This document shows, in pieces, positions 45,283 through 53,193 of a stretch of DNA of 64,000 nucleotides. The notes under the pieces are model-generated. The model searched no databases. It had not been told where the DNA came from and worked only from the letters and a program-made list of their open reading frames with translations. The stretch's first letter is position 1. Each line of letters begins with the position of its first letter. The stretch lies in contig NZ_JADBEL010000006.1 of assembly GCF_014873855.1 (NCBI RefSeq), positions 67,058 to 131,057 on the forward strand. Direction: 5' to 3'. The stretch comes from Sporosarcina limicola (lineage in GTDB: Bacteria; Bacillota; Bacilli; Bacillales_A; Planococcaceae). The position numbers and the translations under genes were made by a program.

Positions 45283-46872
45283 ATGTTCAAACCCGGAAGA
45301 AAAGAGCAGCAATTTTCAATAGATGATCGATTCCTTAACTTTCCAAAGTATATTTTGGAAGCACTTCAAAACAGTTTTGCAGAAGGCTTCTACACTGATA
45401 TCTTTTTGAAAGTCAATGAAGATCGTTTTTCCGTGCTTTATAGCGAGACATTTAGTCGTCCGAATAAACCTGTAAACATCCTAGTCAGCCTGCTTATTCT
45501 CAAAGAATTGCACACTTTAAGCGATGAAAAATTAATTTCTTCCTTCTATTTTGATTATCGTTATCAGTATGCCTTAGGCATTGAGAATTTCGAAAAGGAA
45601 AGAATCTGCATAAACACGCTAACGAACTTTCGTCAACGTTTAGTTGAATATGAAGTGACGACGGGTATCGACCTACTCAAAGCCGAAGTAGATTCATTGT
45701 CTGCACAATTAGCCGATCTTATCGAATTAGACAAGAGTATGGCACGCATGGACTTATTTCTTTTAAGCAGTTCCTGCAAGAAGTTATCTCGTTTGGAACT
45801 TGTTTACCGTGTTGTTCAACAGATGATACAAGCTGCACATAAAGTGGACCCGGCATTGGTTCCTGAACATCTTCAGGAGTACTTGAAGAGTGAACATAAA
45901 AACAAGACAATCTATCACGCTAAGAGTAGCGAAGCCGGGGACAAGTTAGCCACACAATTTGAAAACGCAGCGGAAATATATCAACACTTAGTTAACAAGG
46001 ATGAGTGCCGAGAGATGAAGGAATTCAAGGTGCTTACTCGTCTCTTAAATGAACAGTGTATCGAAACAGATGAAGGTGTTCTCATTCCGTTGGAAGGAAA
46101 AGAGTTATCCCCTGGTAATTTACAAAATCCATCGGATCCAGACGCTACCTACCGGTACAAGAATGGAAAAGGTGATATTGGCTATGTGGTCAATCTGGTG
46201 GAAGTCCGTGACAAAAAGAAAAATGTAGGACTTATTTTGAGTCATGATGTACAAAATAACCTTTACAGTGACGCTGAGTTCGGGGAAAACTTTTTGGATG
46301 ATGCCCCTCTCGCTGACGAAATCGATGTTTTATCCGCAGACGGTGCCTATTACCGCCAAGAGTCATTAGAAAAGGCAAAGAGTAAAGATATTGAAATGAG
46401 CGTTTCAACGATGACGGGACGAAAGCCTTCAAAGAATAAGTTGCCCACGAATCAATTTGAAATCGACGAACATCAACATATTACAGAATGTCCTGCCGAC
46501 AATAAACCAGTCCTGTCGAAGTATGACGCAGAGAAAAAAGTATACACAGCTAAATTCTCAAAAGAAAATTGTGCCACGTGTCCATTACTGGATCAGTGTC
46601 CCATTCAACAGCAAAAAAAGTTTAACACGGTGCGGTTTACAGAAAACAAATTACAAACAGATATCGTACGAAGTGAAATGAATAGCGAAAGGCATTATCT
46701 TCTATCAAACTTCAGAGCTGGAGTTGAAGGAATTGTGTCAGCACTCCGGAGGGGATTCAAAATTGACGTTATTCCCATCCGTGGATTAGTGCGCTCAAAA
46801 ATCTGGATTCACTCCAAAATACTAGCTTTTAACTTCAAAGCAGTCACAAAATACAGAGCTAGGACAGCCTAA
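45283..46872 (+). CDS. IS1182-family transposase
   Basis: 529 residues from ATG 45283, 8 bp after GGAGG. N-terminal transposase domain (FSVLYSETFSRPNKPVNILVSLLILKEL) and a DDE domain. The acidic triad probably includes the Asp in DVLSADGAYY and the Glu in the C-terminal NSERHYLLSNFRAGVEGIVSALRRGF segment. A CxxC...CP cluster (CATCPLLDQCP) is typical of the family. The frame is complete, so it may be active. Element ends were not resolved. It cuts into an older ISL3-type element on its right. Confidence 0.88.
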   Translation: MFKPGRKEQQFSIDDRFLNFPKYILEALQNSFAEGFYTDIFLKVNEDRFSVLYSETFSRPNKPVNILVSLLILKELHTLSDEKLISSFYFDYRYQYALGIENFEKERICINTLTNFRQRLVEYEVTTGIDLLKAEVDSLSAQLADLIELDKSMARMDLFLLSSSCKKLSRLELVYRVVQQMIQAAHKVDPALVPEHLQEYLKSEHKNKTIYHAKSSEAGDKLATQFENAAEIYQHLVNKDECREMKEFKVLTRLLNEQCIETDEGVLIPLEGKELSPGNLQNPSDPDATYRYKNGKGDIGYVVNLVEVRDKKKNVGLILSHDVQNNLYSDAEFGENFLDDAPLADEIDVLSADGAYYRQESLEKAKSKDIEMSVSTMTGRKPSKNKLPTNQFEIDEHQHITECPADNKPVLSKYDAEKKVYTAKFSKENCATCPLLDQCPIQQQKKFNTVRFTENKLQTDIVRSEMNSERHYLLSNFRAGVEGIVSALRRGFKIDVIPIRGLVRSKIWIHSKILAFNFKAVTKYRARTA

Positions 46873-46881
46873 CAGGCTTGT

Positions 46882-47655
46882 TTAAGACTGTACCCTCCAG
46901 TCAATCCCATTAATTGTAAAAGCGCCTCCGCTAAATTCCTGTTCAATTTTAAAACACGGGTTTTTTGGGGGACAATCATGATATGCTTTTGCCAAATCCA
47001 TGACGACGGCTACAGGTTGAAGATTCATCCAGTGTGGGTGTTCTTGATAATAAGCCCGTAAATCCTCCAGTTTCCGACCGGGGATGACATCAAGAAACGT
47101 ATCACCCCGCAAGTCATGAAGGCCCGTATTATACGTGTGCCCTTTGCGGATTGCGAAGTCGTCAATACCCAAAACAAGCTGATTACTTTCTAAAGTCTGT
47201 TCTGTACAGACCGCTTGAACCTGCTTACATTCGCCTTCCATCCATTGTTTAAAAACCCGTTCCACGGTAGTCGCAGGGGTTTGTGTCTGTTTTGCCGCAT
47301 GCTTAACTGTCGCACCGACCACGTGACCTGGGAGCGATGCAACGAATTGTTTGGTGTATCGTTTTCCTGGTTCCACACATGCCTAGTCAAAAATAAAAGT
47401 AGCCCCGCATGGCTTACACAACAGTCGGATTGCAGGGAGACAAAGGAATACACACCGACCGAAGGCTGGAAGATGACGTACTGTTCGTTGATAAGCAATA
47501 CCCTTATGGATAACGTCCTCTCCTAGGCAGTGAGGACACTTTTGGAAACGATCAGCAGGATCTGCATGAACAAAAAAGTCTTCTAGGATACGTTCGACAT
47601 TGGAAATAACTAGCTCTGTTAAATCAAGAAGAAGAGTGGTAAAATGGGAGTTCAT
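46882..47655 (-). pseudogene. ISL3-family transposase remnant (amber stop, 3' truncated)
   Basis: From ATG 47655 (AGAGG upstream) a zinc-ribbon N-terminus (CPHCLGEDVIHKG ... CKPCGATFIFD) runs to TAG at 47383-47385, and the same frame resumes immediately with VEPGKRYTKQFVASL, LVLGIDDFAIRKGHTYNTGL (first Asp of the DDE triad) and VVMDLAKAYHD. A single nonsense mutation thus splits it. After AYHD the homology stops and the sequence belongs to the neighbouring element, so the last two thirds of the catalytic domain are missing. Confidence 0.85.
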
Positions 47656-47725
47656 CTGTATACCTCTTTCGTTGTTGGGTCGTACTTTCAACTATAGAGG
47701 ATACAGGTGTTTTTTGTATAATTTT

Positions 47726-47872
47726 TTATGTCAAGTACAGACTTTGGTGTTGAGCCTCATTGATTTCACTATATTTTATTCCGGCAAGTGCTTTTTCGAC
47801 AATGAGATTCATTGTCTTGATTTGTTTTGATGTAAATTCTTCTTGATTGACCTGTTTCATTTTTTTAATCAT
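47726..47872 (-). pseudogene. 5' fragment of an unknown gene cut by the ISL3-type element
   Basis: 48 codons from ATG 47872 (AAAGGATG ribosome site): MIKKMKQVNQEEFTSKQIK and a helical, charged continuation to KYSEINE, then residues derived from the ISL3-type end (GGCTCAACACCAAAG). The rest of the gene is not found on the other side of the IS cluster. Not recognised. Confidence 0.5.
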
Positions 47873-47879
47873 CCTTTTT

Positions 47880-48050
47880 TATTGTTTTGTCTTATAACCC
47901 TTAAACAGCTAATGGGTGAGATTCAGACCACCATTTTTTCATTTCTATTTCTTTTTTTACTCATTTTCTTTATCAACCTTTGCTGTTTAGTTGCTTACAA
48001 CCCATTAACAACGAAAGAAACAAATTCAGACACACTTATTTTAATTAATG
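47880..48050 (-). repeat. Two copies of a conserved upstream motif
   Basis: On the minus strand GTCTGAATCTCACCCATTAGCTGTTTAAGGGTTATAAGAC (ending near 47882) and GTGTCTGAATTTG...GTTGTTAATGGGTTGTAAGC (about 47995-48035) resemble each other and the region before the Rep-like gene (GTGTCTGATACCACCCAATTAATTGTTAAAGGGTTGTG, 52610-52650). Each has an ACCC / GGGT symmetry. They may be common promoter or initiator-binding sites. Confidence 0.4.
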
Positions 48051-48328
48051 TAATTTAGAACAAGATAAGTTAGGGATGATATCGAACCCATTGTTATATG
48101 GGAACGATACTCCCCCCCTTCGGCGTGTACTGGTGCGTTGCAGGATGTTCAGCAGTACCTTTGTAACTCACTGAAGCTAACGTATATACATCAGCCGCTT
48201 CAACTGTGTTATTCACTATTAAAGGAAAGTGATGATTTACTTGTTAAACGTAAGATGTGAAGATTGTTTATTTTGAATTAATGAAACCTTCCAGTCGCGA
48301 CGAACGTATTAGTGGTAGAATGATTCCT

Positions 48329-48360
48329 TATTGAACTAACGAGGCAGTTTAGTTGAACAA
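48329..48360. repeat. Interspersed palindromic repeat, copy 1
   Basis: TTATTGAACTAAC ... GTTTAGTTGAACAA, an imperfect palindrome of about 30 bp between genes; copies 2-4 lie at 48873-48908, 49426-49456 and 49473-49509. Confidence 0.6.
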
Positions 48361-48393
48361 GAAGATTAGATGGGAATATTAAGGAGGGAATAA

Positions 48394-48843
48394 ATGACCA
48401 AAGATAAAATAGGAAGGAAGAAAGTACAACGTAAAGTAATACATGGGACGACACCTGAAGAGAGATTTCAAGAAATACACGGAATGACAATAGAGGAATG
48501 GAACGAACAACAATCCAAAGCTAAAATTGGAATGACACCCGATGAATGGTATATAAAACAGGTTAAATCTACAACACCTTTTGATTTTATTAAAGAACGC
48601 TACGGTACTGTTACCGAGGATGATATAAAACTTGTTAAGGATTTGCAGTTATTGGGATTAAAAGATGGAGTAATAAATGTATTACTTGATTATGTTGCAA
48701 TTTTTAGTAGAATCGGAATGGTTCACCCTTTGGTAAGAGAAATGGGTGAAAATTGGCACAAGGAAAATTTAATAACTGTTGAAAAGGCTATTGTCTTTGT
48801 TAGGGAAGAACATAAGAAGTACAAAGAGTCATCAGAGAAGTAG
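48394..48843 (+). CDS. DnaB/DnaD-domain (DnaB_2) replication-type protein
   Basis: 149 residues. The first 60 residues contain three imperfect copies of a G-M/T-T-x-E-E-W/R-like motif (GTTPEERFQEIHG, GMTIEEWNEQQ and GMTPDEWYIKQ). From TPFDFIKERYGTVTEDDIKLVKDL onward, GLKDGVINVLLDYV and LITVEKAIVFVREEHKKYKE match the C-terminal DnaB_2 domain of Gram-positive primosome proteins DnaB and DnaD, which binds DNA and loads helicase. Chromosomal DnaB is about 470 residues, so this is a stand-alone domain as in phages and plasmids. A clear GGAGGG precedes the ATG. Confidence 0.7.
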   Translation: MTKDKIGRKKVQRKVIHGTTPEERFQEIHGMTIEEWNEQQSKAKIGMTPDEWYIKQVKSTTPFDFIKERYGTVTEDDIKLVKDLQLLGLKDGVINVLLDYVAIFSRIGMVHPLVREMGENWHKENLITVEKAIVFVREEHKKYKESSEK

Positions 48844-48872
48844 TTATTAGTAGTGTGTCCCTACTTGGAAAT

Positions 48873-48908
48873 CCTTCTTCAACTAACGGGTGCTTTACTT
48901 CAATAAGG
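48873..48908. repeat. Interspersed palindromic repeat, copy 2
   Basis: CTTCTTCAACTAACGGG...GCTTTACTTCAATAAGG. Confidence 0.55.
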
Positions 48909-49009
48909 AGTATAGCCTTTTTTACTAACAGGACAGGTTTGTTCAACAACAACGAGTTTGAAACTTTCACATTACTTTTACGTTATAAAGATATACAGGG
49001 GGTGATAAT

Positions 49010-49408
49010 TTGAAAAGAATTACTTTTATTATTTTTACTTTACTACTTTTAGTGGGGTGTAGCCAAAGTAGTGTTCAACAGAATACGGAATTAGAGGAAT
49101 CAATTTATTCCATTGTAGAAGATAAAAATATAAGTGAAATTAATATTAACTCTTTAACAAATTTCGATTGGGATAAAGCTTTTCTATTTACACCTTATAC
49201 ATCGCAAGAAAGTATAAAGGAACAATTGGGTGTTAATTTTAAAGACCCAAGCAATATAGATATCAGAGATGATATCTATTTATTGGTTTTCCTTAATGAC
49301 AAAAAGGTAGTTCATTATGCAGAAATAAACCGTCAACAGTGTAGCTTTTCTATAGCGGAAAAGGAATATCTTACACCTTCTAATGATTCAATAAATATTG
49401 ACAGGTAA
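49010..49408 (+). CDS. Hypothetical lipoprotein
   Basis: 132 residues. Type II signal peptide MKRITFIIFTLLLLVGC with lipobox LVGC (Cys17), followed by a soluble domain with a WDKAFLFTPYTS segment (about 55-66) seen in small Bacillus lipoproteins of unknown role. TTG start with GGGGGTGAT upstream. AT-rich. Short interspersed palindromes flank it on both sides. Confidence 0.75.
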   Translation: MKRITFIIFTLLLLVGCSQSSVQQNTELEESIYSIVEDKNISEININSLTNFDWDKAFLFTPYTSQESIKEQLGVNFKDPSNIDIRDDIYLLVFLNDKKVVHYAEINRQQCSFSIAEKEYLTPSNDSINIDR

Positions 49409-49425
49409 TTAAAATAGAATTTTTT

Positions 49426-49509
49426 TCTTTAACAAACGGAGGCTTTAGCAGAACAGGGCTGTCAGTAGGTATCCTTTATTGAACTAACGAGTAGCTTTAC
49501 TGGAACAAC
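49426..49509. repeat. Interspersed palindromic repeat, copies 3 and 4
   Basis: TTTAACAAACGGAGGCTTTAGCAGAACAG (49428-49456) and TTTATTGAACTAACGAG...GCTTTACTGGAACAA (49475-49508). The 230 bp that follow hold only broken frames. Confidence 0.5.
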
Positions 49510-49745
49510 AGTAATGCTTCTTTACCCGTGCCGACGGGGGCAAGTTGTTGCCGGACGTGAAAGAAGCAGATGCACAACTTGAAAATGGCGGATATTGATG
49601 AAGAGGTAGAATTGTTGATGTAACATGTGACAGGTACGCACACGCCTTTGTAGGAAAATTCGTAATCGGTTACAGTTGATTAAGTACATATGAATTTATT
49701 AGCATAAGCAAAAAAACACTTAGGTGGGGGAAAGGTAGTGACCGA

Positions 49746-50648
49746 ATGGGAAAGAAAAAAGGAACGGAAAAACAGCTTGTACATTTTAATTTGTACTTTA
49801 GTCCTTTCTTCAAGGATTCTTATACGCGTATTTATGATGTACTGTTAGAAACCTACAATCGCACGTATGATGCAATTTATAAAGATGTGAAGGAAAACCC
49901 TGAGGTAGCTTATAAAGCCTGCCTAAATAAAGCTGAAGAAGATATTTTTTGCAGGGCTGTTTTCAATTCCGAATATGACGATGGAAGCGAATATTATGAA
50001 CAGATTCAAAACAATGCGGTTAACCTAATGCAAGAACAATCACTTATGCACTATCAATTCGTTTTAATGTCATTAAGCAATCTTTATCAGGTATTTGAAC
50101 AGCAGTTGCGAAAGTGGTTGTTTAAGGAAATGACGCATCATCATAACGAATACCTCAATCAAATTAAATTCACTTTAAACAATGAAGAAAAAGATTACGG
50201 TAGTTTTTACAGTCAGTTCGGGGCTTTACGGAATGTAATAGAAGAAATGAAACTAACTTTTACTATGCCGTCACCTATTGCAAGTAACCTTGCCGAATGG
50301 GCTGGCTGGTTTGACAGTGAGGTTGAAGTACCTATTGTAGAAACGGAAATATGGAAAACCATTCGCGAATGTAATTTATTATCGAATACATTTAAGCATG
50401 GTAGTGGTCCAGCAGCTATTGCACTATACAAAATACGTCCTGAATATTTTGAAACAGTAAGCGACACTAAACTTATGAACTTGTACCGTACTACCAACAT
50501 GGAAGAAGTATTAAGTGTCGATAAAATATCTTTTGAAAAGTATGTAATGGCAATGAAAATATTTTGGGGAAAGCTAAAGGAACGCCAAAGTGGTTCCGTT
50601 TTGCTGGAAGTTGACATCACATCAGAAGAAAAAGAACCGACTAATTAA
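49746..50648 (+). CDS. Hypothetical protein, possibly HEPN-like
   Basis: 300 residues, mostly helical and soluble. The stretch ETEIWKTIRECNLLSNTFKHGSGPAA (about 200-225) resembles the E-x-x-x-L-L-x-N-x-x-K-H-G pattern of uncharacterised HEPN-like proteins, and R-x(10)-H is available there. LYQVFEQQLRKWLFKEM (about 113-129) is another conserved-looking helix. HEPN proteins are often RNases in defence or toxin systems, so a defence role is conceivable. This is a weak, pattern-based suggestion. The ribosome site GGGGGAAAGG lies a little far upstream; the product starts MGKKKGTEK. Confidence 0.55.
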   Translation: MGKKKGTEKQLVHFNLYFSPFFKDSYTRIYDVLLETYNRTYDAIYKDVKENPEVAYKACLNKAEEDIFCRAVFNSEYDDGSEYYEQIQNNAVNLMQEQSLMHYQFVLMSLSNLYQVFEQQLRKWLFKEMTHHHNEYLNQIKFTLNNEEKDYGSFYSQFGALRNVIEEMKLTFTMPSPIASNLAEWAGWFDSEVEVPIVETEIWKTIRECNLLSNTFKHGSGPAAIALYKIRPEYFETVSDTKLMNLYRTTNMEEVLSVDKISFEKYVMAMKIFWGKLKERQSGSVLLEVDITSEEKEPTN

Positions 50649-50953
50649 GAGTGACCAGCAAAAGAATCGTTGTTTTACCAGTAAGAACAAAACGTCATGT
50701 TAATGGATGTTGTCGGGACTGGATTATGCTGCATCTCTTGATTATTAACATTCAAAATGTCAGGCGATTTTCAGTATTGGAATACAGTAATTGTTCAATA
50801 ATCGAGCATTTTCTGGAATAAGAGTTGGTACTTGTTTTGGGCATGATGACTATATAATTTAGTAAGACAACCAGAATTAACGATTGCAGGATAGCTGTGT
50901 AAGGACTTGTAACTTTTGTTAGATAATTACGTCTATACAAAAGAGGTGATGTT
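50649..50953. other. Intergenic region without recognisable features
   Basis: About 300 bp, AT-rich, with only short frames. The last 15 bp carry the GAGGTGAT ribosome site of the following lipoprotein. Confidence 0.5.
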
Positions 50954-51402
50954 TTGAAAAGACTTATTATTTTGTTTATCGCAATTGGACTTGTGTTAGT
51001 TGGGTGTAGTCAAGATGCAACAAATGGTAGTATTGAAAAAAATGATTCAACAAAACAAAGAGTTTATAGCAGTTCGTGGAACGGTAATCCGATAATTGTT
51101 AAACAAAGAAACAAAAACGATGAGTACGAAACAGTAAATGAGATAACGGATACCGATAAAGCTGAAAATCTTATAAATGCTTTGAAAAATGCGGCTTGGC
51201 AAGAGAATGTTAAAGTGGATATACGCCCCCAGACTATCAATTCTCTTGGAATTCATTTAAGCATGACGTTTGGATAAATCAAGAATCTGAAAGAATAGAA
51301 CTAATAATTCAAGGACAATCTAATTATGGAGCTTTGTCTAAAGTTTCTTCTGAAATGGTATTTAAAATCTTAACAGGTGAAAAATTTGAAGATTATAAGT
51401 AA
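50954..51402 (+). pseudogene. Lipoprotein gene with a one-base frameshift
   Basis: Starts as a lipoprotein (signal peptide and lipobox VGC, Cys18). The frame ends at 51277, but from the CCCCC run at about 51223-51227 the next frame continues with PDYQFSWNSFKHDVWINQESERIELIIQGQ to TAA at 51400-51402. Restoring one C gives a single protein of about 149 residues with the continuous sequence DIRPPDYQF. It is a decayed gene, a phase-variable homopolymer, or a sequencing error. Confidence 0.75.
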
Positions 51403-51403
51403 C

Positions 51404-51519
51404 TATATAAGTTGAATTTAAGTTTTACCCTTTTGTTGATTCTACATATGCTTGTTTGACGCGATTTTTTCAACTATTCAAGTATAAATGGGCCGTTGAT
51501 CTTTCGTTCAACTTATATA
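51404..51519. mobile_element. MITE-like element, copy 2 (116 bp)
   Basis: Same length and same 13-bp terminal repeats as the copy at 14871-14986. Differences include A/C in TTTACxCTTT and a changed GCGTTTAT/GCGATTTT. It begins one base after the stop codon of the frameshifted lipoprotein gene. Confidence 0.8.
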
Positions 51520-51611
51520 AGGTGTTGTATTTCTTTATACAATCGAGTGCGTTACTTCTATAAGAATAAATGATACGGTGAATGAAAATTAACCAGTGAC
51601 GACTTACAATA

Positions 51612-51667
51612 CAAAAATCCCTTGCACCTTCAGTTATTATGCTGATGGATGCATGGGACTTTTTTTG
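51612..51667 (-). terminator. Hairpin after the Rep-like genes
   Basis: AAATCCC-TTGCA...CAG / CTG...TGCAT-GGGACTTTTTT; with A and T flanks it can work in both directions. Confidence 0.65.
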
Positions 51668-51668
51668 T

Positions 51669-52274
51669 TTAGTTCACCGATGACATGATAAGTTTACGTT
51701 TTTTGTGATTATTATCAATCATATCGAATTCAGCAATCATTTTATAATCGGGTACATCTGCACCACGCCAAAAGATTCGTGGGTTCAGCTTCAAATATAC
51801 TTCATTTCTACTTTCCACTTTCACGAATACAGTTTGACCATTCAGCGATAGAGAAGATAGTGCGGATGATGTTTTTTTGCTATGTGTTAAATCCAATAGT
51901 GCCGTTATTTCCGTAATATTGAAGTATTCAATATCTTCAATGTGGAGAACATCGGGATTTTTACAAATGATATTGCTGGAACGATGCAAATAAGGAACGA
52001 GGGCGAATATTGGATACAATGCAATGGGCGAATATCTCCGTTTACCTTCTTTAGTTCGTGCTTCATACAAATAGCGAACCTGATGGATATATGTCCTTAC
52101 TAATTGTATCGGCTTTGCTTTACCCGTTGAAGAACCGTAAAAATTGTATGCTACATTCCACATAAAACCGCTACTATCATCCAGCAGGATTTCATGTTGT
52201 AAAAGCTTATCAATGAACTTTTTGAATGTCGGGGTGCTAACTGCAACCTTTTCCCGTATATCCTTCAGGTTCAT
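51669..52274 (-). CDS. Rep-like winged-helix protein, C-terminal part
   Basis: 201 residues beginning MNLKDIREKVAVSTPTFKKFIDKLLQHEIL, which is a helix-turn-helix with its recognition helix, and ending with LKLNPRIFWRGADVPDYKMIAEFD. The N-R-x-x-W/Y-R-G motif near the end is typical of plasmid and phage replication/transcription wHTH proteins in Firmicutes. Its ATG overlaps the stop of the preceding frame as ATGA. The two products together look like one normal protein, so this may be half of a split gene. Confidence 0.6.
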   Translation of the reverse strand: MNLKDIREKVAVSTPTFKKFIDKLLQHEILLDDSSGFMWNVAYNFYGSSTGKAKPIQLVRTYIHQVRYLYEARTKEGKRRYSPIALYPIFALVPYLHRSSNIICKNPDVLHIEDIEYFNITEITALLDLTHSKKTSSALSSLSLNGQTVFVKVESRNEVYLKLNPRIFWRGADVPDYKMIAEFDMIDNNHKKRKLIMSSVN

Positions 52275-52582
52275 TTTTTGTTGTTGGCGTGTGACAGGTA
52301 ACCCGTACCATTCACATAAGTAGCGAGGTAGAAAATCATAGTTAAATCGCCTTTGGTAAATTCTTTTGACTTGATGAGGTACTGAATCTTAGCAGGATAA
52401 GCCCAAATGAATTTCCCTTCTTTGCGGTTGTATGCATCAAATTGTGTTTTAACTTTTGCAGTCTTCTTAATAAAGTCATCTTGCTTTCTGCTTCTGATGT
52501 ATTGTTCATCACGATTGAATTCCCCGATTTGTTCCCCGTTACTATCTATCATTCTTACTATGTTCGTTTCCAATGCTTCCAT
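52271..52582 (-). CDS. Rep-like protein, N-terminal part
   Basis: 103 residues from ATG 52582 (AAGGAG 9 bp upstream; an upstream ATG at 52606 has none). MEALETNIVRMIDSNGEQIGEFNRDEQYIRSRKQDDFIKKT resembles the N-terminus of Firmicute plasmid/phage Rep-type proteins that begin with a sheet-forming segment and a lysine-rich helix. It ends YLSHANNKK at the run AAAAAATGA, exactly where the helix-turn-helix should begin. A -1 slip on the A6 run would fuse it to the next frame. Confidence 0.6.
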   Translation of the reverse strand: MEALETNIVRMIDSNGEQIGEFNRDEQYIRSRKQDDFIKKTAKVKTQFDAYNRKEGKFIWAYPAKIQYLIKSKEFTKGDLTMIFYLATYVNGTGYLSHANNKK

Positions 52583-52606
52583 TTTGTACATCTCCTTATT
52601 TATCAT

Positions 52607-53193
52607 GTTTCACAACCCTTTAACAATTAATTGGGTGGTATCAGACACGATAAAAAAGGTTGATTTCCAAAAGTAAGACAAGGTTTTGCAAGTGCCATGA
52701 ACTCATATAGAGGTGAGGTTTAAGGTGCTTTTAGGGTCAATCCATACCTATTACTATAATGGATTAGAACTGAAGAACACGGATTAGTGCAACCGTTCTT
52801 GTTGCTTCGCAAGGGAAGGAAAGCACTTCCCCCAACATAAAGCAAAGACAAAAGATTAATGAAAAAGAATGCTGAAATAGTACGAGTGGAATTCTTCAGC
52901 ATGTATATAATATTTGATTGTTGTTTTTCTTTTTAAGTGCCGACGAGTGAAACGAGGAGAATGTTTTGACCTTGTCTTTAAAAACACGGGGTTTTCTATA
53001 TACTCTTTTAAGGGTAGGGTCTTCAAAATGTTGATACCACTGGTTTTATAAACGCAATAAGCTGTTTTGAAACGGTTATTTGTTTGTTGATGTTGTATGT
53101 GACTGTTACTACTGGTGCAAGAATCTTTAACGAGTACTGATGTGAATGCATGTATACCAACGTATTACACGGGTACATATGTAAATTATTTAT
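52607..53193. other. Region upstream of the Rep-like gene
   Basis: The first 50 bp hold the conserved GTGTCTGATACCACCC motif on the minus strand (see 47880-48050). The rest carries no gene I can support; a stretch around 52755-52820 (GAAGAACACGGATTAG...GTTGCTTCGCAAGGGAAGG) may be a fragment of an intergenic repeat. Confidence 0.4.

Noticed and set aside
47843..48058. Hydrophobic 71-codon frame on the plus strand
   Set aside because: It runs through the conserved upstream motifs of minus-strand genes and its hydrophobicity comes from T-rich DNA; no ribosome site.
48329..49509. Integron attC sites
   Set aside because: The palindromes are about 30 bp, lack the paired RYYYAAC/GTTRRRY core boxes, and no integron integrase is present.
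49515..49740. Possible coding remnant after the lipoprotein gene
   Set aside because: Several frames show short protein-like pieces but stops interrupt all of them; no family could be assigned.
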